Positions 42,536 to 50,077 of a DNA stretch of 64,000 bases are shown piece after piece; the stretch's first letter is position 1, and each line of letters opens with the position of its first letter. The notes beneath the pieces are model-generated. The model saw only the letters and a list, made by a program, of their open reading frames with translations. It was not told the origin of the DNA and made no database searches. The DNA is from Rhodococcus sp. OK519 (lineage in GTDB: Bacteria > Actinomycetota > Actinomycetes > Mycobacteriales > Mycobacteriaceae). Location of the stretch: NCBI RefSeq assembly GCF_003051005.1, contig NZ_QAOW01000008.1, positions 212,259 through 276,258 on the forward strand, read 5' to 3'. The translations under genes and the position numbers were made by a program.

Positions 42536-42591
42536 GCGGAAGCGGAGGGATTTGAACCCCCGGTGGGTTTAACGCCACGCTCGCTTTCAAG
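42536..42591. repeat. attR: 56-bp repeat inside intact tRNA-Ser
   Basis: Identical to 8860-8915. It spans one base beyond the tRNA 3' end to the last base of the anticodon loop, so insertion kept the tRNA functional. Confidence 0.93.
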
Positions 42592-42623
42592 GCGAGTGCA
42601 TTCGGCCGCTCTGCCACGCTTCC
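42537..42623 (-). tRNA. tRNA-Ser(TGA)
   Basis: On the minus strand the acceptor stem GGAAGCG pairs with CGCTTCC (42617-42623 with 42538-42544); the discriminator is G, as in serine tRNAs. The anticodon stem CTCGC/GCGAG encloses CTTGAAA, anticodon TGA. A long variable arm (class II) and the TTCAAAT T-loop are present. CCA is not encoded. The 87-nt gene is complete and is the insertion target of the island. Confidence 0.95.
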
Positions 42624-42665
42624 GTGGCGAATCCTAACCGCACGGGCGGCGGCGGGTGAAACCGA

Positions 42666-43160
42666 TCAGCTGACGGCGCGGTCACCGATGGCTGCCTCGA
42701 CCTTGTCGAACACCTCCGCGAGTGCCCGCATCTCCTGCCTGTCAAGCAGATCGATCAGGTAGTTCCGGACCCCGGAGACGTGCGTGGGCGCCGCTTCGGC
42801 GAGACGTTGCCGCCCCACATCGGTGATGACCGCGAGCACGCCCCGACCGTCCTCGACGCACTGACTGCGCTCCACCATGCCCTCGGATTCCATCCGACGG
42901 ATCTGATGGGTGAGCCGACTGCGCGACGACATGACACCGTCCGCAAGGTCGCTCATCCGCAGTGATCCGTCGGGCGATTCCGACAGCATCACCAGGATCC
43001 GATACTCCGCCAGAGACATGTCGTGCTCTGTCTCCAACTCTCGGTTCAGTACAGCCATCAATCGTTGACTGCCGTCTATGAAGCCGCGCCACGCGCGCAT
43101 CTCATCGGCACCGAGCCACGCCACCCCGGCACCCGTGGTTACTCGAGCATCTGCTGTCAC
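42666..43160 (-). CDS. MarR-family transcriptional regulator
   Basis: The 164-residue protein has the MarR winged helix: MSLAEYRILVMLSESPDGSL, then MSDLADGVMSSRSRLTHQIR and MESEGMVERSQCVEDGRGVL (the wing with its D-x-R), and dimerisation helices at both ends. The start is GTG 43160. Palindromes at 43180-43205 lie directly upstream and are a likely autoregulatory operator. It is divergent from the quinone reductase gene, a probable target. The ligand is unknown. Confidence 0.92.
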   Translation of the reverse strand: MTADARVTTGAGVAWLGADEMRAWRGFIDGSQRLMAVLNRELETEHDMSLAEYRILVMLSESPDGSLRMSDLADGVMSSRSRLTHQIRRMESEGMVERSQCVEDGRGVLAVITDVGRQRLAEAAPTHVSGVRNYLIDLLDRQEMRALAEVFDKVEAAIGDRAVS

Positions 43161-43179
43161 CAGTGCATCGTAGTGCTAC

Positions 43180-43205
43180 CTGTCGTTCGACAGTGTGCAG
43201 CACAC
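43180..43205. promoter_or_regulatory. Putative MarR operator
   Basis: Two overlapping inverted repeats, CTGTCG-TT-CGACAG (43180-43193) and GTGTG-CAG-CACAC (43193-43205), lie 20-45 bp upstream of the MarR-type start codon. The rest of the 326-bp divergent gap (43161-43486) shows no gene. Confidence 0.5.
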
Positions 43206-43486
43206 TCGTACGAATTTCGTGAGCTTCGTCAATCCGGCCGACACCGATGCCGACTCGGGATCCGCCAACGGCATTGGAGCCCGTGGTACCCACAACCCCT
43301 TCGCGGGCAACATCTTTCGAGCGAAAAGAGGAGACCGGTCCGACCTCTGCGGTAATCCATTCGGGCATGCGAGTTGCCTTGGCGGCCGGCACTGTCCGCG
43401 TGCGCGGAATCGGGCCTCGTCCGCCCGTGCCGATGCAGGGAACGCTCGCACGGTGATGTGACGTGGATCCGACTAGCGTCGAGGGC

Positions 43487-44482
43487 ATGTACGCGATCAC
43501 AGTTTCCGAACCCGGCGGGCCCGAAATGATGTCCTGGTCCGAGGTTCCCGATCCGACACCGGGCCGCGGCGAGGTCCTCCTCGACGTCGCCGCCACCGCC
43601 GTCAACCGTGCCGATCTGCTGCAACGGCAGGGCTTCTATCCGCCGCCGCCCGGCGCCAGCGAGATCATCGGCCTCGAGTGTTCGGGGGTGATCGCCGAGA
43701 TCGGCCCCGACGTGCACGGCTGGAAGGTGGGCGACCGCGTCGCGGCGCTGCTCGCCGGCGGCGGCTACGCCGAGAAGGTCGCCGTCCCGGCCACCCAACT
43801 GCTGCCGGTGCCGGAGGGCCTGGATCTCCGCGCCGCGGCGTCGCTGCCGGAGGTGGCGTGCACGGTGTGGTCGAACGTGGTCATGGAGTGCGGCCTGCAC
43901 GCCGGGCAGGTGCTGTTGATCCACGGCGGCGGGGGCGGCATCGGCACTCACGCGATCCAGGTCGGCAAGGCCCTCGGCGCCCGCGTCGCAGTCACCGCCG
44001 GTTCGGCGGACAAGCTCGAGCGCTGCGCCGAGCTGGGCGCCGAGATCCTGATCAACTACCGCGAGGCCGACTTCGTCGAGGTGCTGCGCGAGGCCACCGG
44101 CGGGCACGGTGCCGACGTCATCCTCGACAACATGGGGGCGTCGTACCTGGACCGCAACATCGACGCGCTCGCTCCCGACGGCCAGTTGGCGATCATCGGC
44201 ATGCAGGGCGGACGCAAGGGCGAACTGGACATCGGCAAGCTGCTCGGCAAGCGCGCCCGCGTGCTGGCCACGGGACTGCGGGGACGCCCTGAGACGGGGC
44301 CGTCGAGCAAGGCCGCGGTGATCGCCGCGGTCCGGGACAAGCTGTGGCCGCTGGTGGGCGAGGGCATCGTCTCACCCGTCGTGCACGCGGAGCTGCCGAT
44401 CACCGAGGCCCCGACGGCGCACGAGATGCTCGACTCCCCCGACACCGTCGGAAAGGTGGTCCTCAGCGTCCGGGAGGTCTGA
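43487..44482 (+). CDS. NAD(P)H quinone oxidoreductase, PIG3 type
   Basis: The 331-residue protein starts MYAITVSEPGGPEMMSW and has VNRADLLQRQGFYPPPPGAS, the signature of the PIG3 branch of quinone reductases, and a Rossmann motif IHGGGGGIGTHAIQVGKALG. It lacks zinc ligands. It corresponds in type and neighbourhood (next to the cysteine-desulfurase-like gene and bpa) to mycobacterial Rv3777. The in-frame GTG at 43463 is a less likely start. It converges with the next gene, directly abutting. Confidence 0.9.
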   Translation: MYAITVSEPGGPEMMSWSEVPDPTPGRGEVLLDVAATAVNRADLLQRQGFYPPPPGASEIIGLECSGVIAEIGPDVHGWKVGDRVAALLAGGGYAEKVAVPATQLLPVPEGLDLRAAASLPEVACTVWSNVVMECGLHAGQVLLIHGGGGGIGTHAIQVGKALGARVAVTAGSADKLERCAELGAEILINYREADFVEVLREATGGHGADVILDNMGASYLDRNIDALAPDGQLAIIGMQGGRKGELDIGKLLGKRARVLATGLRGRPETGPSSKAAVIAAVRDKLWPLVGEGIVSPVVHAELPITEAPTAHEMLDSPDTVGKVVLSVREV

Positions 44483-45685
44483 CTACCCGAGCGCCCCGAG
44501 GTGCTTGACGAGCTGGTTGATCTCGTAGCGGGTGGTGTAGGGCGCGAGGCCGATGGTGATCGCGCCGCCCTCGTCGTTGACACCCAGCGCGTCGAGCAGT
44601 CGGCCGCCGTTCTGGGGCCCGCTGACGGTCGCGATCCGGTTGTCGGCGAGGTGCGCGGCCACCTTGTCGGCGGGCACACCGGCGACAGTGAAGCTCAGCG
44701 TGGGCACCCGGATCGGCGACCGGCCGATGACCGTCACCTGCGGGAGCGCGTCGAGCGAGCGCATCAGGTAGTCGAACAGTTGATCGTGGTAGCCCTGCAG
44801 CGAACTGATAGACGCCTCGAGTCGCTGGCGGCGGGTGCCGGTCGCGGTCTCCTCGAGCCCGGCCAGGAAGTCGATGGACGTGGTCAGGCCGGCCAGCAGC
44901 GCGAACTGGTGGCCGCCCACCTCCATCCGCTCCGCGCCGCGGGCATACGGGTTGAGCGAGACGGCAGGGATGCGATCGAGCAGCGTCGGATCGCGGAACA
45001 CCAGCGCACCCACCTGCGGGCCGCCCCACGACGGCGCGCTGACGGCGACGACGTCGGCGCCCAGATCGTTGATGTCGAGGTGCGCATACGGCGCAGCACC
45101 GATGGCGTCGACCACCAGCAGGCCGCCCACCTCGTGGATGCGGTCCGCCGCAGCGCGCACGGCGGGCGCCGATCCGACGATCGGCGACGCCGCGGTGAGC
45201 GCCATCAGGCGGGTGGTGGGCTGCACCAGTTCCTCGAACTGCCAACTCGGCAGCTCACACGTCTCGATCTCCACCTCGGCCCAGCGGACCTGCGCGCCGT
45301 AGCGGCTGGCGACCCGGAGCCAGGGGGCGACGTTGGCCTCCTCGTCGAGGCGGGACAGCACCAGCCCGGTGCCGAGTCCCAGCCGCGAACTGAGCGACTC
45401 CGCGAGCCACGCGAGCAGCACCGCTCGATCGGCGCCCAGCACCACACCGGCGGGATCGCCGCCGACCAGGTCCGCAACGGCCTCACGTGCCGCGGCGACG
45501 ATCGCCGCACTGCGCCGCGAAGACACGTGCCGCCCACTGGACGACGACGCGGAGGCCCGGAAGGCCGTCGACACGGTGCGGGACACCGCGTCGGGAATCT
45601 GCATGCCGGCTTGCGGATCGAGGTGAACCCATCCGTCGCCCAATGACGGGATCAGTCCCCGTACCCGGGCAACGTCGAAAGCCAT
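44483..45685 (-). CDS. Cysteine-desulfurase-like aminotransferase V without the PLP lysine
   Basis: The 400-residue protein has the class V aminotransferase fold: FDVARVRGLIPSLGDGWVHL, GADRAVLLAWLAESLSSRLG, and the cofactor Asp in VVDAIGAAPYAHL. Where the PLP-binding Lys is expected (SxxK/HK-x-x-GP), the sequence reads SAPSWGGPQVGALVF, with Trp. No other Lys fits, so ordinary PLP chemistry seems lost. It is of the Rv3778c type by content and neighbourhood. ATG 45685 was chosen; the frame to 45823 would run into the divergent bpa promoter. Confidence 0.82.
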   Translation of the reverse strand: MAFDVARVRGLIPSLGDGWVHLDPQAGMQIPDAVSRTVSTAFRASASSSSGRHVSSRRSAAIVAAAREAVADLVGGDPAGVVLGADRAVLLAWLAESLSSRLGLGTGLVLSRLDEEANVAPWLRVASRYGAQVRWAEVEIETCELPSWQFEELVQPTTRLMALTAASPIVGSAPAVRAAADRIHEVGGLLVVDAIGAAPYAHLDINDLGADVVAVSAPSWGGPQVGALVFRDPTLLDRIPAVSLNPYARGAERMEVGGHQFALLAGLTTSIDFLAGLEETATGTRRQRLEASISSLQGYHDQLFDYLMRSLDALPQVTVIGRSPIRVPTLSFTVAGVPADKVAAHLADNRIATVSGPQNGGRLLDALGVNDEGGAITIGLAPYTTRYEINQLVKHLGALG

Positions 45686-45821
45686 GCCCGACACTCTAGG
45701 ACCCACTGTCAACACGGTGTGATTCAGATCCGACTTTTCGGAACGTGTACTAGCACACGACACTTTCGACACCACCAACCCGCCCTCGCCAATACGCCAC
45801 GGAACCGTACAAGATGGAGCC

Positions 45822-46382
45822 ATGACGCAACCGGAGAACGAACGAGTGCTCGTGATCGGCCCCGACGGTCACCCGGTCCCGGTGGCCGGGCCCGCCCAGG
45901 CGGCGGCCACCGAGAACGCGGACGGCGGCGACTCTCTCACCGACATGGTGGAGCAGCCGGCGAAGGTCATGCGGATCGGCACGATGATCAAGCAGCTGCT
46001 CGAGGAGGTGCGGGCGGCACCGCTCGACGACGCCAGCCGAACGCGACTGCGGGATATCCACAAGTCGTCGGTGCGCGAACTCGAGCAGGGCCTGGCGCCC
46101 GAGCTGCGGGAGGAACTCGAGCGGCTGACGCTGCCCTTCACCGACGACACGGTGCCCACCGACGCGGAGCTTCGGATCGCGCAGGCGCAGCTCGTCGGCT
46201 GGCTCGAGGGACTGTTCCACGGCATCCAGACGGCCCTGTTCGCGCAGCAGATGGCGGCGCGGGCGCAGCTCGAGCAGATGCGCCAGGGCGCCCTGCCGCC
46301 CGGCATGAGCATGGGCCCGCAGCATCGGATGCAGGGCCCCGACGACGGCGCGCAACCGCCCGGCACCGGCCAGTACCTGTAG
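45822..46382 (+). CDS. bpa: Bacterial proteasome activator
   Basis: The 186-residue protein has a central helical part (VEQPAKVMRIGTMIKQLLEE, then LRIAQAQLVGWLEGLFHGIQ) and ends in GQYL, the C-terminal docking motif by which Bpa (Rv3780 in M. tuberculosis) opens the 20S proteasome gate without ATP. A ring-forming four-helix bundle is expected. Its neighbours match the mycobacterial order (Rv3777-Rv3780). It implies that the organism has a proteasome, although prcBA is not in this window. Confidence 0.92.
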   Translation: MTQPENERVLVIGPDGHPVPVAGPAQAAATENADGGDSLTDMVEQPAKVMRIGTMIKQLLEEVRAAPLDDASRTRLRDIHKSSVRELEQGLAPELREELERLTLPFTDDTVPTDAELRIAQAQLVGWLEGLFHGIQTALFAQQMAARAQLEQMRQGALPPGMSMGPQHRMQGPDDGAQPPGTGQYL

Positions 46383-46435
46383 CGCGCGCCACGGTCACGC
46401 GGGCAATTCCGACGCGAGCGGTAGGCTCGGAACTC

Positions 46436-47317
46436 GTGTCAGCAGCAGCCTTGGATCACGAACCGGCGTCCGACCCCGGCGTCGACGACGTTGTGTCCGA
46501 TTCGCAGACGTTCCGTCGCGCGTTCCAGGACCTGCGGGACGGGTTCGCGCAGCGCGAGCTGTGGCTGAATCTGGGCTGGCAGGACATCAAGCAGCGGTAC
46601 CGCCGGTCGGTGATCGGTCCGTTCTGGATCACGATCGCCACCGGCGTGCAGGCCACCGCGATGGGCATCCTGTACTCGGCGCTGCTGGGGATGTCGATCC
46701 AGGAGTTCCTGCCGTACGTCACTGTCGGCCTGATCGTGTGGAGCATGATCAGCGCGTCGATCCTCGAGGGCTCCGAGGTGTTCGTCGCCAACGAGGGCCT
46801 GATCAAGCAGTTGCCGTCGGCGCTCAGTGTGCACATCTACCGCCTGGTGTGGCGGCAGATCCTGTTCTTCGCGCACAACCTGCTGATCTACGTGATCATG
46901 CTGGCCGCGTTCGGGGTGTGGCGGGATCTGACGTGGACGGACCTGTCCGCGATTCCCGCCTTCGGCCTGCTCATCCTGAACGCTCTGTGGGTGTCGATCG
47001 TGTTCGGCATCTTCGCCACCCGCTATCGCGACATCGCCCCGATCCTCGGCAGCCTGACGCTGCTGCTGTTCGTGCTGACCCCGATCTTCTGGTCCACCGA
47101 GGCCCTCAAGGCACAGGGTGGGCAGGTCGCCGAGCGCGCGAGGATCGCCGAGCTGAATCCGTTGTTCCACTTTCTCGAAATCATCCGCGCGCCGATGATC
47201 GGCCGGGACCAGCAGGCCTACCACTGGTACATCGTGCTGGCCTTCACGGTCGTCGGCTGGACCGTCGCCATCTTCGCGCTGCGCAAGTACCGGGCCCGCG
47301 TGGCCTACTGGGTCTGA
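46436..47317 (+). CDS. wzm: ABC-2 permease of the galactan/O-antigen exporter
   Basis: The 293-residue protein has six predicted membrane segments (for example IGPFWITIATGVQATAMGIL and VWSMISASILEGSEVFVANE) with the QDIKQRYRRSVIGPFW motif of Wzm/RfbD-type polysaccharide exporters. With the ATPase 20 bp downstream it forms the transporter that flips lipid-linked galactan in mycolic-acid bacteria (Rv3783/Rv3781). The start is GTG 46436; the open frame upstream to 45719 is a shadow of bpa. Confidence 0.9.
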   Translation: MSAAALDHEPASDPGVDDVVSDSQTFRRAFQDLRDGFAQRELWLNLGWQDIKQRYRRSVIGPFWITIATGVQATAMGILYSALLGMSIQEFLPYVTVGLIVWSMISASILEGSEVFVANEGLIKQLPSALSVHIYRLVWRQILFFAHNLLIYVIMLAAFGVWRDLTWTDLSAIPAFGLLILNALWVSIVFGIFATRYRDIAPILGSLTLLLFVLTPIFWSTEALKAQGGQVAERARIAELNPLFHFLEIIRAPMIGRDQQAYHWYIVLAFTVVGWTVAIFALRKYRARVAYWV

Positions 47318-47337
47318 GGGTTCGAGGAGCAACTGAC

Positions 47338-48159
47338 ATGACGAGCAATGTGAGCATCGATACGCGCGGCGCGTGCGTGGACTTCCCCATCTTCGACGCC
47401 AAGTCGCGGTCGCTGAAGAAGGCGTTTCTCGGCAAGGCCGGCGGATCGATCGGCCGCAACGACTCGGATGTCGTCGTGGTCGAGGCGTTGAAGGACATCA
47501 CGCTGTCCCTCAGGGAGGGCGACCGAGTTGGGCTGGTCGGCCACAACGGTGCCGGTAAGTCGACGCTGCTGCGACTGCTGTCGGGCATCTACGAGCCCAC
47601 CCGCGGCAGCGCCCGCGTGCGGGGCCGTGTCGCGCCGGTCTTCGACCTCGGCGTCGGCATGGACCCGGAGATCTCGGGCTACGAGAACATCATCATCCGC
47701 GGCCTGTTCCTGGGTCAGACCCGCAAGCAGATGCTCGCGAAGATGGATGAGATCGCCGACTTCACCGAGCTCGGCGAGTACCTGAACATGCCGCTGCGCA
47801 CGTACTCGACGGGCATGCGCGTGCGCGTCGCGATGGGCGTCGTCACCAGCATCGACCCCGAGGTCCTGCTGCTGGACGAGGGCATCGGCGCCGTCGATGC
47901 CGAGTTCATGAAGAAGGCCCGTATCCGGCTGCAGAAGCTGGTCGAGCGGTCCGGCATCCTCGTGTTCGCGAGCCACTCCAACGAGTTCCTCGCGCAGCTG
48001 TGCGACAGCGCGATGTGGATCGATCACGGCCAGGTTCGCATGCACGGCGAGATCGAGGACGTCGTGCGCGCCTACGAGGGCGACGACGCGGCCGACCACG
48101 TTCGTCAGGTCATCGCCGACGTCAAGCGGGAGCAGGACGACGAAGAGAAGGCCTCGTGA
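47338..48159 (+). CDS. wzt: ABC ATPase of the galactan exporter
   Basis: The 273-residue protein has Walker A GLVGHNGAGKSTLLRLLSG, the signature YSTGMRVRVAMG and Walker B EVLLLDEGIGAVDAEF. It is of the Wzt/RfbE type without the C-terminal carbohydrate-binding domain, as in Rv3781. GAGGAG precedes ATG 47338. The stop overlaps the glfT1 GTG (GTGA), which ties export to galactan initiation. Confidence 0.93.
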   Translation: MTSNVSIDTRGACVDFPIFDAKSRSLKKAFLGKAGGSIGRNDSDVVVVEALKDITLSLREGDRVGLVGHNGAGKSTLLRLLSGIYEPTRGSARVRGRVAPVFDLGVGMDPEISGYENIIIRGLFLGQTRKQMLAKMDEIADFTELGEYLNMPLRTYSTGMRVRVAMGVVTSIDPEVLLLDEGIGAVDAEFMKKARIRLQKLVERSGILVFASHSNEFLAQLCDSAMWIDHGQVRMHGEIEDVVRAYEGDDAADHVRQVIADVKREQDDEEKAS

Positions 48160-49043
48160 CCGAGAACATCATCGGCGTCGTCGTCACGCACAAGCGACGC
48201 GAGTTGCTCGCGCAGTCCCTGAAGGTGCTGGCCGACCAGACTCGGCCGCTCGATCATCTCGTCGTCGTCGACAACGCCGACGAGGCCGATGTCCGTGCGC
48301 TGGTCGAGGGCGCCGACGTCCCCACCACGTACCTCGGTTCCAAGCACAATCTCGGCGGCGCGGGCGGTTTCGCACTCGGCATCCTCTACGCGCTGTCGCT
48401 GGGCGCCGACTGGGTGTGGCTCGCCGACGACGACGGCCGCCCCGAGGGCCCCGACGTGCTCGCGACGCTGCTCGGCTGCGCGAAGAAACACGGCCTCACC
48501 GAGGTGTCCCCCGTCGTGTGCGACATCGACGAGCCCGACCGGCTGGCATTCCCACTGCGCCGCGGCGTCGAGTGGAAGCGGCTGCGCTCCGAACTGGGAG
48601 ACGACGACCTGCTGCCCGGCATCGCGTCACTGTTCAACGGCGCGCTGTTCTCGGCCGACGCGATCGACGCCGTCGGCGTCCCGGATCTACGCCTGTTCGT
48701 CCGCGGCGACGAGGTGGAGGTGCACCGCCGCCTGGTCCGCTCGGGCCTGCCGTTCGGCACGTGCCTGCAGACCGCGTACGTGCACCCCAACGGCGCCGAC
48801 GAGTTCAAGCCGATTCTCGGCGGACGGATGCACACGCAGTACCCGGACAACGAGACCAAGCGCTTCTTCACGTACCGCAACCGCGGCTACCTGATGTCCC
48901 AACCGGGCATGCGCAAGCTGCTACCGCAGGAGTACGCGCGCTTCGGCTGGTACTTCCTCGTCAGCCGACGCGATCCCAAGGGTTTCGTCGAATGGATGCG
49001 GCTGCGCGGCCTCGGGCGCCGGGAGCGGTTCACCCGCCCCTGA
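48156..49043 (+). CDS. glfT1: Galactofuranosyltransferase GlfT1
   Basis: The 295-residue GT2-family enzyme has a nucleotide-sugar fold start (IIGVVVTHKRRELLAQSLKV), the metal-binding acid cluster WVWLADDDGRPEG, and NGALFSADAIDAVG. GlfT1 adds the first two Galf residues to the decaprenyl-PP-GlcNAc-Rha linker of arabinogalactan (Rv3782). Its overlap with wzt and the order wzm-wzt-glfT1 support this over other GT2 enzymes. The start is GTG 48156. Confidence 0.9.
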   Translation: MTENIIGVVVTHKRRELLAQSLKVLADQTRPLDHLVVVDNADEADVRALVEGADVPTTYLGSKHNLGGAGGFALGILYALSLGADWVWLADDDGRPEGPDVLATLLGCAKKHGLTEVSPVVCDIDEPDRLAFPLRRGVEWKRLRSELGDDDLLPGIASLFNGALFSADAIDAVGVPDLRLFVRGDEVEVHRRLVRSGLPFGTCLQTAYVHPNGADEFKPILGGRMHTQYPDNETKRFFTYRNRGYLMSQPGMRKLLPQEYARFGWYFLVSRRDPKGFVEWMRLRGLGRRERFTRP

Positions 49044-49204
49044 TCACGGGTGGCTGCGGCCGATCGGAATCACGTCCACACGGATGACGGCGTCTCGCCG
49101 CAGTTCGGGGCTTTCGCGGATCGGGTGTCGGTCCTGCGCAGTACGGGGAACCCTGGCAGCATGGGGTGCGGACTCGACTTTCACACGCGAGAAGGGCGCC
49201 CAGC

Positions 49205-50065
49205 ATGCTCGATCGGTTCAAGAAGTCGTCGCGGCTCAAACTGCAGCGGGCGATCGCGGAGGTGGTCCACGAGTCCGACCGCAAGACCCGGATCGGGCAG
49301 GAGAACCGACACGACCAACTGCTCGCCGAACTCGCCGCGAGCAACGGCGAGATGAAGCGGCTACTCGACGAACTGGCGCAGACCCGCGGTCAGGTGGCCG
49401 CGGTCAGCGAACGCCTCGACGTCCTCGAACAGCGCGCGCGACGCGACATCACGCACGCTCTCGACATCCGAGCCACGGCGGAGAGCGCGCAGTTCGTGCT
49501 CGACCACATGCCCGCCGCCCCGGTGTTCTGGCATCCCCACGACACGCTGCGGTATGCGCTGGAACTGGTGAAGGTCGACGGTCTGGCCCTCGAATTCGGC
49601 GTCGCCAGCGGCACCACGCTGCGAATCGTCAGCGAATCGCTGCGCGCAACCGGGCACGAGGTGTGGGGGTTCGATGTCTGGACGGGCCTGCCCGAAGCGT
49701 GGCGCACGGGCTTCCCGGCCGGCGAGTTCGCGCAGCGGGACGTGCCGTCCGTCCCCGGCGCGCAACTGGTGTCGGGGCTGTTCGAGGACACCCTCCCGGG
49801 CTTCCTCGCCGAACATCCCGGCCCGGTGGCCTTCGCGCACCTCGACGCGGATCTGTACTCGTCGACTCGAACGGTGCTCGATCTCATCGGTGACCGCCTG
49901 GCACCGGGTTCGGTCCTGGTGTTCGACGAGTACTTCAACTACCCCGGTTGGCAACAACACGAGCACCGGGCGTGGACGGAGTTCGTCACACGCGCCGGGC
50001 TCGAGTTCGACTACCTCGCGTACACCGCCAACCACGAGCAGGTCGTGGCCCGCATCCGCGAATAG
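49205..50065 (+). CDS. TylF-like SAM-dependent methyltransferase
   Basis: The 286-residue protein has a coiled-coil start (about residues 10-85: LLAELAASNGEMKRLLDELA) and a class I methyltransferase domain: LALEFGVASGTTLRIVSESL (motif I, SAM binding), VWGFDVWTGLPEAW, then AHLDADLYSSTRTVLDLIGD and LVFDEYFNYPGWQQHE (metal-ligand Asp residues of the macrocin-O-methyltransferase group). It lies between glfT1 and the convergent glfT2, so a sugar O-methylation in the cell envelope is plausible. ATG 49205; stop 12 bp before the glfT2 stop. Confidence 0.85.
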   Translation: MLDRFKKSSRLKLQRAIAEVVHESDRKTRIGQENRHDQLLAELAASNGEMKRLLDELAQTRGQVAAVSERLDVLEQRARRDITHALDIRATAESAQFVLDHMPAAPVFWHPHDTLRYALELVKVDGLALEFGVASGTTLRIVSESLRATGHEVWGFDVWTGLPEAWRTGFPAGEFAQRDVPSVPGAQLVSGLFEDTLPGFLAEHPGPVAFAHLDADLYSSTRTVLDLIGDRLAPGSVLVFDEYFNYPGWQQHEHRAWTEFVTRAGLEFDYLAYTANHEQVVARIRE

Positions 50066-50077
50066 CGTTGTGGTGGT

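Larger units (their letters stand above)
8860..42591. mobile_element. Integrated genomic island in tRNA-Ser(TGA), AICE-like but without transfer genes
   Basis: The island is bounded by a perfect 56-bp direct repeat (8860-8915 and 42536-42591) that equals the 3' half of tRNA-Ser from the anticodon loop onward. A tyrosine integrase sits next to the intact tRNA at the right end, preceded on the same strand by genes for an RHH protein and a prim-pol-like replication protein. This int/rep grouping resembles actinomycete integrative and conjugative elements of the pSAM2 kind. No FtsK/TraB-type transfer protein was recognised, so it may be mobilisable, defective or a plain island. Cargo includes a type I restriction system, TnpB, antitoxin genes, a Fic gene and type VII secretion genes. 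Confidence 0.9.

Noticed and set aside
45719..46435. N-terminal extension of the Wzm permease
   Set aside because: The extension is a shadow frame of bpa; GTG 46436 begins the protein-like part.
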